5,505 nucleotides of DNA from Bacillota bacterium (GTDB lineage Bacteria > Armatimonadota > Hebobacteria > Hebobacterales > Hebobacteraceae): contig DAOVEW010000111.1 in the NCBI GenBank assembly GCA_030668755.1, positions 1-5,505 of the forward strand, read 5' to 3'. The notes below the pieces were generated by a model. That model saw only the letters and a list, made by a program, of their open reading frames with translations. It ran no database searches and had not been told where the DNA came from. Positions 1 to 5,233 of this stretch are shown here, one piece after another. A program made the translations under genes and the position numbers. Positions within the stretch are counted from its first letter, which is position 1; the number at the start of each line of letters is the position of its first letter.

Positions 1-407
1 GAATCCGGGAGGCGGAATGCGCAGTCCGCCGGCCAGGCGATCAACTCACGCATGGCCCCGTCCACGGGCGGCAGGTCCAGGAACTTGAGCCGGCGGCACA
101 GATGGAAGAGGCCTGCCTGGCAGAGATCGCAGGAACGGCAGGGGGCGGCAGGATCGAGGACGACGGGGGCGCCTTCTGGGAGATCGGTCTCGTTTCCGTC
201 TGCCACGATGCCGGCAACCTCGTGGCCGGGGACGAAGGGCGCGTCCCAGCTCACGCCGCCGACGTTGCCCTCTGCGTACATGTGCACGTCAGAGGCGCAG
301 ATCGTGACTGCGCGGGTCCGGACGAGCACTTCGCCCGGAGCTGGTGTGGGCTCCGGCCGCTCCCCCAGCCTGATGTCACGCGTACCATGCTGCAGAACAC
401 AGCGCAT
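1..407 (-). CDS. Zinc-dependent alcohol/polyol dehydrogenase, N-terminal part (cut by window edge)
   Basis: The N-terminal 135 residues of a medium-chain (MDR) zinc alcohol dehydrogenase are visible; the rest lies beyond the left edge. The family oxidises alcohols or polyols with NAD(P) in the cytoplasm. The catalytic zinc ligands are visible as Cys37 (ICASDVH) and His62-Glu63 (PGHEVAG). The structural zinc lobe has Cys90, Cys93, Cys96 and Cys104 in the family's usual spacing. The region after it (FLDLPPVDGAMREL) resembles sorbitol/L-iditol and threonine dehydrogenases more than classical ethanol dehydrogenases, so a polyol or amino-alcohol substrate is plausible but unproven. The ATG at 407-405 is preceded by AGAGAGG nine bases upstream. 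The gene lies 55 nt downstream of the rubredoxin-like gene on the same strand and probably shares its transcript. The Rossmann domain is not in view, so cofactor preference cannot be judged. Confidence 0.93.
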   Translation of the reverse strand, partial: MRCVLQHGTRDIRLGERPEPTPAPGEVLVRTRAVTICASDVHMYAEGNVGGVSWDAPFVPGHEVAGIVADGNETDLPEGAPVVLDPAAPCRSCDLCQAGLFHLCRRLKFLDLPPVDGAMRELIAWPADCAFRLPD

Positions 408-462
408 ATGTGACCGCCTCTCTAGAGGATCTCGGTGGGGCGGCGCGGCTCCCACCAGACGA

Positions 463-624
463 TTACTCCTTGACCGCCCCCAATATGTCCTTCCCCACTC
501 CACAAGCCGGACAGATCCGGTCGCCGGGCAACTGGCCCCAGGGGGCGCCTGGCGAGATGCCGTTGTCCGGGTCGCCCGCCTCCGGGTCGCAGACACAGGG
601 GCGGCGCAGCCTGTGTCCGGCCAC
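463..624 (-). CDS. Rubredoxin-like protein with altered first metal knuckle
   Basis: This small protein is about 53 aa, the normal length of rubredoxin, a soluble one-iron electron carrier. From residue 13 on it follows the family closely: DPEAGDPDNGISPG, then QLPGDRICPACGVGKD with the second knuckle Cys38-x2-Cys41. The N-terminal side is abnormal. Where family members have CxxCGYxYDP, this one has RLRRPCVCDP, so both expected knuckle cysteines are Arg (5 and 8) and a CxC (10, 12) stands where Tyr residues normally lie. I found no single-base indel that restores CxxCGY. The start is uncertain: GTG at 624-622 gives the family length but has no clear Shine-Dalgarno, and the frame is open back to about 708. 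It is likely first gene of a unit with the downstream zinc alcohol dehydrogenase. It may be a variant metal site or a decaying gene. Confidence 0.72.
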   Translation of the reverse strand: MAGHRLRRPCVCDPEAGDPDNGISPGAPWGQLPGDRICPACGVGKDILGAVKE

Positions 625-706
625 AGTATCGGCCGACAAAGGCTGTGTCAACGCTCGGCGGCGCCTGGAGAGAGGCGGGAAGGCCCCACATGGGTCGGCA
701 AGGGCC

Positions 707-796
707 AAAAGGTGAGGCGGCAGACCGGGGGAGCCTGCCGCCTCGTGGTGGGGTGGGGTTAGCCTTTCACATATGTGGACTCGCCACCACGAGTCT
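707..796 (-). promoter_or_regulatory. Attenuator-like leader with competing stem-loops
   Basis: In the minus-strand leader, three pairings are visible in transcription order. First is an early 6-bp hairpin, 795-790 with 783-778 (GACTCG/CGAGTC). Second is a perfect 10-bp long-range helix, 793-784 with 751-742 (CTCGTGGTGG/CCACCACGAG). Third is a perfect 10-bp hairpin, 744-735 with 723-714 (GAGGCGGCAG/CTGCCGCCTC), 11-nt loop, followed by ACCTTTT. The second helix excludes the first entirely and takes three bases of the third, which is the arrangement of an anti-antiterminator, antiterminator and terminator. The U-tract is short and offset by three bases, so termination may be weak. No known riboswitch class was recognised, and the signal is unknown. 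Confidence 0.5.
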
Positions 797-818
797 ATTT
801 CGTTTCAGGTCGAGGCTC

Positions 819-847
819 AGTATAGCGACTTCCTGTTGCCGTGTCAA
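819..847 (-). promoter_or_regulatory. Strong sigma70-type promoter of the rubredoxin-like/ADH unit
   Basis: Reading the minus strand, TTGACA (847-842, perfect -35) is followed by 17 bases and TATACT (824-819, five of six to the -10 consensus). Transcription would begin near 812, giving a leader of about 190 nt before the likely GTG of the rubredoxin-like gene and placing the stem-loops of 796-707 just inside the transcript. Confidence 0.72.
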
Positions 848-926
848 GGGGGGGAGAGAAGAATTTGCCGTTTCGGGCTGGAGGCGGTTCCGCCGGAGAT
901 TGTGCTGGAGGGCCTGTCTATCAGCC

Positions 927-955
927 TTGCCCCCGCCAGCAGCTTGCGTTATACT
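927..955 (+). promoter_or_regulatory. Promoter of the Cys-rich membrane protein gene
   Basis: TTGCCC (927-932, four of six) and TATACT (950-955, five of six) are separated by 17 bases. The start site would be near 962, about 60 nt before the GTG of the membrane protein gene. It is divergent from the minus-strand promoter at 819-847, with about 80 bp between the two -35 boxes. Confidence 0.6.
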
Positions 956-990
956 GAGTAAGGCAACGCTGGAGAGCGCGGAGAGTCCAC

Positions 991-1013
991 GCGGCCTACA
1001 GGCCGCAAGGAGG
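991..1013 (+). promoter_or_regulatory. GC hairpin abutting the ribosome binding site
   Basis: A 6-bp all-GC stem (GCGGCC 991-996, GGCCGC 1001-1006, loop TACA) ends directly against the strong Shine-Dalgarno AAGGAGG (1007-1013). That site lies eight bases before the GTG at 1022 and decides this start. The hairpin may shape ribosome access; its function is inference. Confidence 0.45.
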
Positions 1014-1021
1014 CGAGTTCC

Positions 1022-2158
1022 GTGCGAACGCGCAAACCTGGGGCTTCCGGCAAGAAGTCCAGATGGCAATTGCCGCAGGGGGTGCGCGCAGCCCTTGAGC
1101 ACATCGTATTGCTGGCCTCGGTCGGGGCCTGCCTGAGTCTCGTCTACCTCCTGTTTGTCGTGCTCTCCGGGGCTCTCGCGTACAACATCATCGGCGGCTC
1201 GGCCCTGGAGCAGGTGACGCGGAGCGTCGGCCTGGCGAAGACGATCTTTCTGTGGTCGCTCTGGGTGGTCGTGATCGCCGCGATGATCCGGCACTACCGT
1301 ACCGAGTCGGTGGCCTACCTGACGATGCTTGTGGGGGGCGCCTGTTGGGCAATTGTGCCCCTTGTTGTCAGAAGCAAGGTCCCCGGAACGAGCGCGCGGG
1401 AGCTGATGGTCCTCGGGCAGTCGCTTGTGTCGAGCTTCCAGGCCTCAGGCGGCGCGCTGGTGGTGCTGGGTTTCCTGAGGGTAGCGGTGGGGCGGATCAC
1501 CGTGCTCGCGTCGCCGACTTACGCCGCCAAGCTCGCCGGGCTGAGCGGCACCGCCAGCGAGATTGCAGCCGAGCGGGCCCTGGAACGGCCGTCACTCATG
1601 CGGCAGTGCTGGGAGTTGCACTTTTGCCGCGGCAGCCTGCGTGCTCGCTGTCCGCGATTCCTCGAGGGGGTCTCCTGCTGGAAGAGGAAGAGCGGGTGCT
1701 ACTGCGATCAGAACCTCGCCAGCCAACTGCTCAGCTCCATGGGCGCGGACACCCGGGTGCAGGTGGCAGAGGAGATGGAAGCGGCGCGGGGCCGCTCTCG
1801 CGGGCAGAGAAGCGGCTCTCGAAGCACGGCCTCGAAGGCGCCGTGCGGCCAATGCCCGATCTATCTGGAACACCAGAAGCACAAATATCGGGTCCTGTCC
1901 TGGCTCTCATATCCGGCGGCGGCGGCGATCATCGGCCTGACGGTCGGCCACATCGTTGCCGGCTACGAGTGGGTGGAATTCAAGCTGGGCTCCGTGCTCG
2001 CCGGGTTCCAAGTGCTTCCACATCCGCTCAGTGATAGGCCGCTACAAGATATCTCGTGGGTGAGCGCCCAGGGCGCGGCCGTGCTGCTAATTGGGGTGCT
2101 TCTGGTAGGCATTTTGCTGCGAGTGATCGAGGTGGCGGTCTTCCGCTTCAAACTGTAG
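1022..2158 (+). CDS. Six-helix membrane protein with cysteine-rich (two-CW-like) loop
   Basis: I do not recognise a named family for this 378-aa protein. Hydrophobic helices lie at about 28-54, 72-90, 96-117, 137-158, 294-314 and 350-372. The N-terminus is rich in Arg and Lys, and the positive-inside pattern puts both ends and the large 159-293 loop in the cytoplasm. That loop holds eight cysteines: C196-W197, C202, C210-P211, C219-W220, C226, C228, then C275-x2-C278-P279 with His284 and His287 following. The CW...C...CP...CW spacing resembles the two-CW motif of small redox-associated proteins and suggests a metal or Fe-S site; this is inference. A basic Ser/Arg/Gly linker (about 256-272) separates the clusters. 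The GTG start is supported by AAGGAGG eight bases upstream and by a promoter at 927-955. The iron alcohol dehydrogenase follows 171 nt downstream on the same strand. The function is unknown. Confidence 0.85.
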   Translation: MRTRKPGASGKKSRWQLPQGVRAALEHIVLLASVGACLSLVYLLFVVLSGALAYNIIGGSALEQVTRSVGLAKTIFLWSLWVVVIAAMIRHYRTESVAYLTMLVGGACWAIVPLVVRSKVPGTSARELMVLGQSLVSSFQASGGALVVLGFLRVAVGRITVLASPTYAAKLAGLSGTASEIAAERALERPSLMRQCWELHFCRGSLRARCPRFLEGVSCWKRKSGCYCDQNLASQLLSSMGADTRVQVAEEMEAARGRSRGQRSGSRSTASKAPCGQCPIYLEHQKHKYRVLSWLSYPAAAAIIGLTVGHIVAGYEWVEFKLGSVLAGFQVLPHPLSDRPLQDISWVSAQGAAVLLIGVLLVGILLRVIEVAVFRFKL

Positions 2159-2285
2159 GACGCTGGTCCACCGCTCTCAATCCTCCTCCAAGTGGACGCG
2201 TGCGTGGTCCTCAACGCCGCCGCACCTCCATGTGGCACGGCCATCCGCAGGAACTGCAATGTGGAGAGAGAACAGTGTTCATCGC

Positions 2286-2323
2286 GCCGAGGAGAGACCT
2301 CGGCCGTCTACATTTCTGGAGGG
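2286..2323 (+). promoter_or_regulatory. Leader hairpin and ribosome binding site of the iron ADH
   Basis: A 7-bp stem (GCCGAGG 2286-2292, CCTCGGC 2298-2304, loop AGAGA) precedes the Shine-Dalgarno GGAGGG (2318-2323), which is six bases before the GTG at 2330. This spacing fixes the start and argues against the in-frame GTG at 2192. No convincing promoter was found in 2159-2329, so read-through from the membrane protein gene is possible. Confidence 0.45.
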
Positions 2324-2329
2324 AGCGAC

Positions 2330-3475
2330 GTGTCCACGATACAGGAATTCCGACTGCCGGGGGTGATCCATTTCGGGTGGGGTGCGGTGCAACGGGTCGG
2401 GGAAGAGGCGGCGCGGTTGGGCCGGTGCGCGCTGCTGGTCACGGGCCGCTCTGCAATGAACCGCACAGGCTGGACGAGCCGAGTGCAGAGCATTCTATCG
2501 GCCGCCGGCGTGGAGGTGGTGCTGTTCGATCAGGTGGAGTCCGACCCCAGCGTAACGACGGTGGACCGGGCCGCAGGCGCAGCACGTGGGGAGGGCTGCG
2601 ACCTGGTGGTGGGCCTCGGGGGCGGCAGCCCGATGGACGCGGCCCGTGCCACAGCCGCGATGGCCGCGATGGAGGGTTCGATCGTGGAGTATGTCCGCGG
2701 CCGGCCCATCGACCGCCCCGGACTGCCGCTGATCAACATCGCCAGCACGGCCGGCACCGCGAGTGAGGTCACTTCGGTCGCTGTGATCCTGGACGAAGAG
2801 AGGAAGCTCAAGGTCGGGGTGAAGAGCCCGTATTGGTTCGCACGCGCGGCGATCACAGATCCGGAGCTGACCCTGACCATGTCGCCCGATCTGACCGCGG
2901 CTACGGGCCTCGACTCCCTGACCCATGCCATCGAGTCGTATCTCTCCACGGGCGCGACTCCGCCGAGCGAAGCGCTTGCCCTTCGGGCCGTGGAGCTCAT
3001 CGGGGGCAGCCTTCGGGAGGCGTTTGCGAACGGCGCCGACAGGCCTGCACGAGAGCGGATGGCACTGGGAAGCATGACCGCGGGTATGGCGTTCGCCAAC
3101 TCGGGGCTTGGGCTGGTGCACGGCCTGGTGCATCCGCTTGGAGCGCGGTTCGGGCTCGCCCACGGGCTGGCATGCGGGCGGCTGCTGCCGCACGTGATGC
3201 GATACAATCGGCCGGCGGCGGAGGACAAGCTTGCCGCGGTGGATCGGGCGCTCACGGGCAAGGAGCGCGGGACGCCGGATGGCGCCATCGCGGCCGTCGA
3301 GTCGCTCTTGAGCGATGTGAAGGTGCCGAGCGGCATCGGAGACCTCGACATCCCGCAAGACGAGATGGCAGACCTGGCGAAGGACGGGATCCTGGCGGGG
3401 GCCGTGAGGACCAATCCGCGCTCCGTGGGAGAAGAGGACGCGCGGCGGGTGCTGGAGGAGGCGAGACGGGGGTAG
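2330..3475 (+). CDS. Iron-containing alcohol dehydrogenase (group III)
   Basis: This is a complete 381-aa member of the Fe-ADH family, close to the usual length of about 380-390. Such enzymes interconvert alcohols and aldehydes or ketones with NAD(P) in the cytoplasm. The N-terminal half has the dinucleotide-binding GGGSPMDAAR (97-106) and STAGTASEVT (139-148). The C-terminal helical half has the metal ligands Asp195 and His199 (GLDSLTHAIE), His264 and His278, with the conserved His268 between them (VHGLVHPLG). The C-terminal TNPR motif (361-364) is also typical. All ligands are present, so the enzyme should be active. The substrate cannot be read from the sequence; lactaldehyde/propanediol, butanol and methanol enzymes share these motifs. 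The GTG start is chosen because GGAGGG lies six bases upstream and the next residues (FRLPGVIHFGWGAV) match the family N-terminus. It is downstream of the membrane protein gene and convergent with the TPR gene. Confidence 0.95.
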   Translation: MSTIQEFRLPGVIHFGWGAVQRVGEEAARLGRCALLVTGRSAMNRTGWTSRVQSILSAAGVEVVLFDQVESDPSVTTVDRAAGAARGEGCDLVVGLGGGSPMDAARATAAMAAMEGSIVEYVRGRPIDRPGLPLINIASTAGTASEVTSVAVILDEERKLKVGVKSPYWFARAAITDPELTLTMSPDLTAATGLDSLTHAIESYLSTGATPPSEALALRAVELIGGSLREAFANGADRPARERMALGSMTAGMAFANSGLGLVHGLVHPLGARFGLAHGLACGRLLPHVMRYNRPAAEDKLAAVDRALTGKERGTPDGAIAAVESLLSDVKVPSGIGDLDIPQDEMADLAKDGILAGAVRTNPRSVGEEDARRVLEEARRG

Positions 3476-3489
3476 CTTTGCCGCCAGGC

Positions 3490-3879
3490 TCAGCCGGCCT
3501 GCTGGAGACGAGCAAGCAGCCGCCGAGCACGGTCGTGGCCGGGCTCGAGTTCGAGCGTCTTCTTAGCGGCCGCGATGGCCTGCTCGCGCTGGTCTAACTT
3601 GGCGTGCAAGACGGCCTTCTCATAGTGAACATCCACGAAGTCGGGCTGGATATCGGCTACTCGCTGCAGCTCTTCGAGCGCAAGATCTTCCATGCCTCCC
3701 AGCGTGTAGGCGATGGCGAGGTTATAGCGCGCCGAGGCATCGTCCGGGTTCTGGGCGAGAGCCCGCCTTGCGTCTTCGATCATCGCTTCGACAGCGCCCG
3801 AGCGGAGGGCCGCGCCGCAGTGGCCGCAGAAGTTCATGCCCTCCTGCACCTCGCGCTCACAGTTCGGACACTTCGCCAT
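3490..3879 (-). CDS. Zinc-ribbon and TPR repeat protein
   Basis: This 129-aa protein opens with a zinc ribbon: Cys4-x2-Cys7 and Cys18-x2-Cys21 in MAKCPNCERE and FCGHCG. A helical region of about two and a half tetratricopeptide repeats follows (about 31-47, 48-81, 82-115, then a C-cap), with typical landmarks such as ALAQNPDD, YNLAIAY, IQPDFVDVHYEKA and LELEPGH. TPR domains bind partner proteins; with the zinc ribbon, this is probably a small cytoplasmic adaptor, but no specific role can be given. The ATG at 3879-3877 is preferred because GGGAG lies eight bases upstream and the zinc ribbon starts at once. An upstream in-frame ATG at 3936 has no ribosome site and adds a Pro/Gly-rich tail unlike a domain. 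Its 3' end is 14 nt from the stop of the iron dehydrogenase, head to head, and no terminator hairpin is visible between them. Confidence 0.9.
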   Translation of the reverse strand: MAKCPNCEREVQEGMNFCGHCGAALRSGAVEAMIEDARRALAQNPDDASARYNLAIAYTLGGMEDLALEELQRVADIQPDFVDVHYEKAVLHAKLDQREQAIAAAKKTLELEPGHDRARRLLARLQQAG

Positions 3880-3934
3880 CGCCGCGGCTCCCACCCGATC
3901 TGGACCCGCCGGCCGCGGGCCCTTAAGCTTCCCC

Positions 3935-3963
3935 ATGGTACCACGGTGCGGCGGGCCAGGCAA
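3935..3963 (-). promoter_or_regulatory. Candidate promoter of the zinc-ribbon/TPR gene
   Basis: On the minus strand, TTGCCT (3963-3958) and TACCAT (3940-3935) are 17 bases apart, each matching four of six consensus positions. Transcription would start near 3928, about 50 nt before the ATG at 3879. The match is modest and the -10 is weak. Confidence 0.35.
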
Positions 3964-4111
3964 CGAGGAGGGGGGGGTGGTGACTGATTTCTCTGGTTGC
4001 TTTGGATGGCGGGACTCTCCAGGAGGCACATTCCTATGCCGACACGGTCGCGACAAGAATGTCGTTCCTACGGACCCAGACTTTGCAGTCACACCCACGC
4101 GAAGGCGCTGA

Positions 4112-4140
4112 TTGACGCCCTCAGAGCGCTGTGTTATGAT
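4112..4140 (+). promoter_or_regulatory. Promoter of tRNA-Pro
   Basis: TTGACG (4112-4117, five of six) and TATGAT (4135-4140, five of six) have the ideal 17-base spacer. The start site would be near 4147, only a few bases before the mature tRNA 5' end at 4151, as is common for tRNA operons. The substrate-binding protein gene downstream may share this promoter. Confidence 0.78.
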
Positions 4141-4150
4141 ACGCGCGAGA

Positions 4151-4225
4151 CGGGGCGTAGCTCAGTTTGGCTAGAGCGCGCGGTTCGGGACCGCGAGGTC
4201 GGCAGTTCAAATCTGCCCGCCCCGA
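4151..4225 (+). tRNA. tRNA-Pro (anticodon CGG)
   Basis: A full cloverleaf of 75 nt is visible. The acceptor stem is CGGGGCG (4151-4157) with CGCCCCG (4218-4224) and discriminator A4225; the D stem is GCTC/GAGC; the anticodon stem CGCGG/CCGCG closes loop TTCGGGA with anticodon CGG at 4186-4188; the TPsiC arm is GGCAG-TTCAAAT-CTGCC. All stems pair perfectly. The C1-G72 start is characteristic of bacterial tRNA-Pro. It reads the CCG proline codon. The CCA end is not encoded (ACG follows) and must be added by nucleotidyltransferase. Confidence 0.96.
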
Positions 4226-4336
4226 CGTATCGCCGGCATGACCTGTCAGTGCTCCAGGCGACGGCGGCCGCCGCATTCCGGCTGCCGACTTGAGGGTGCT
4301 CCCCATCCGACGAAGATAATAGCAGGGCACAATCGC

Positions 4337-5233
4337 ATGACTGCAAGAAGAACTACACGCGCCAGAGCGGCATCGTGGGCACTTCTCATCGCGATATGTG
4401 GGCTCGCGACGGCAGGTGGGTGTGGGCGACAGAGTGGTGTGTCCCACCGCAGGATCGATCGGGATCCCAACGTGCTGATCGCTTACGTGGCCTGCGGTCT
4501 GGTGCCAACGATCGAGGGGGCGCGCGAGGAGTTCGAGGCCGAGAACACGGGAAAGTCGCTCAGGATCGAGAGCGACGAGCCGTTGAGCTTCGTGCGCCGC
4601 ATCGAGCAGGGCGAGGTGCCCGACCTGTTGATCTGCCCCGGCGAGGCCGAGATCGGGATGCTGGAACGTCAGGGCTTCCTGGATCGCGGCAGCCGCAAGG
4701 TCATCGGGGAGTTCCAGTTGGCCATCGCAGTGCCGGCGGACAGGCCGACGGTCATTGCCAGCGCCAAAGACCTGGCCTCCGCCGGAGTGAAGAGCATCAC
4801 GATGTCTACGCCCGGGATCAGCTCTCCAGGCACGGATGGACAGCATATGCTGGAGCGGCTCGGCCTGTGGTCGCAGATACAGGGGAAGCTGCTGCTTCGG
4901 GAAACCCCCTTCGCGGCGCTCAAGCTGGTGGCTGCCGGAGAGGTGGATGCTGCAATCGTCTATGACCCCTGTGTACGCCTCAGGATTGGCGGCGAGATCC
5001 CTCGGGATTCAGTGAGGATCGCGGTCCACATGACCAGCAAGGAAGAGCCGCCGATTCACGCCTATGCAATTGTGCATAAGCGAAGCCCGAACGCGCTGCT
5101 TTCGCAGCGGCTGACGCGGATTCTCACGGAGAGCGCGGCAAGCTTCCCGGTTATCCCTTCGGTGCCGGCGGCGGAGGGGGCAACGGAGGACCCGGAGGCG
5201 GATCAAGGGGCCGAGCCGGTGCCCTCGCCCTAG
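4337..5233 (+). CDS. ModA-like extracellular substrate-binding protein (putative lipoprotein)
   Basis: This 298-aa protein has an N-terminal export signal: basic residues (RRTTRAR), a hydrophobic core (about 13-24) and a lipobox-like AGGC with Cys29, so it is probably anchored outside the membrane. Residues about 45-270 resemble the molybdate-binding ModA fold of ABC transporters: an opening strand VLIAYVACGLVP, FVRRIEQGEVPDLLICPGEAEIGML, STPGISSPGTDGQHMLERLGLW and GEVDAAIVYDP (201-211). The serines that bind oxyanion in E. coli ModA are not evident (Cys53-Gly54 at the first site), so the ligand may not be molybdate. The tail 271-298 is rich in Pro, Glu and Ala and probably disordered. The ATG at 4337 is preferred because it places the signal peptide first; a weak AGGG lies nine bases upstream. 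It follows tRNA-Pro by 111 nt without a clear promoter, and no permease or ATPase gene lies in the window. Confidence 0.85.
   Translation: MTARRTTRARAASWALLIAICGLATAGGCGRQSGVSHRRIDRDPNVLIAYVACGLVPTIEGAREEFEAENTGKSLRIESDEPLSFVRRIEQGEVPDLLICPGEAEIGMLERQGFLDRGSRKVIGEFQLAIAVPADRPTVIASAKDLASAGVKSITMSTPGISSPGTDGQHMLERLGLWSQIQGKLLLRETPFAALKLVAAGEVDAAIVYDPCVRLRIGGEIPRDSVRIAVHMTSKEEPPIHAYAIVHKRSPNALLSQRLTRILTESAASFPVIPSVPAAEGATEDPEADQGAEPVPSP

Noticed and set aside
770..793. Possible seven-residue leader peptide (GTG GTG ... ATG TGA) inside the attenuator-like region, minus strand
   Set aside because: No Shine-Dalgarno and no run of regulatory codons that would explain ribosome-controlled attenuation.
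773..961. 62-codon plus-strand frame between the divergent promoters
   Set aside because: No ribosome site or recognisable motif; it overlaps the minus-strand promoter and the whole plus-strand promoter.
767..1294. Open frame of 175 codons on the minus strand
   Set aside because: It overlaps the membrane protein start and both promoters, has low-complexity Arg/Pro composition, no domain and no ribosome site.
2192..2329. N-terminal extension of the iron ADH from an upstream GTG
   Set aside because: The extra 46 residues do not match the family and lack a ribosome site, whereas GGAGGG sits six bases before the GTG at 2330.
2495..3414. Two long minus-strand open frames of about 290 codons opposite the iron ADH
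   Set aside because: They mirror a well-supported gene in GC-rich DNA and have Arg/Pro/Ser-rich composition without recognisable motifs.
4050..4065. Small hairpin CGACA-AGAA-TGTCG upstream of the tRNA promoter
   Set aside because: Only five to six pairs, with no neighbouring gene end or operator pattern to give it a role.
3880..4098. 73-residue N-terminal extension of the zinc-ribbon/TPR protein
   Set aside because: Its composition is non-domain, it spans a G8 run and the candidate promoter, and the internal ATG at 3879 has a ribosome site and begins the zinc ribbon.
4151..4225. tRNA-Pro as an integration site for a mobile element
   Set aside because: No repeat of the tRNA 3' end, integrase or phage-like gene is present in the window.
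4262..4273. Perfect 12-bp palindrome CGGCGGCCGCCG after the tRNA
   Set aside because: No loop and no following T-run, so not a convincing terminator; such palindromes arise easily in GC-rich sequence.
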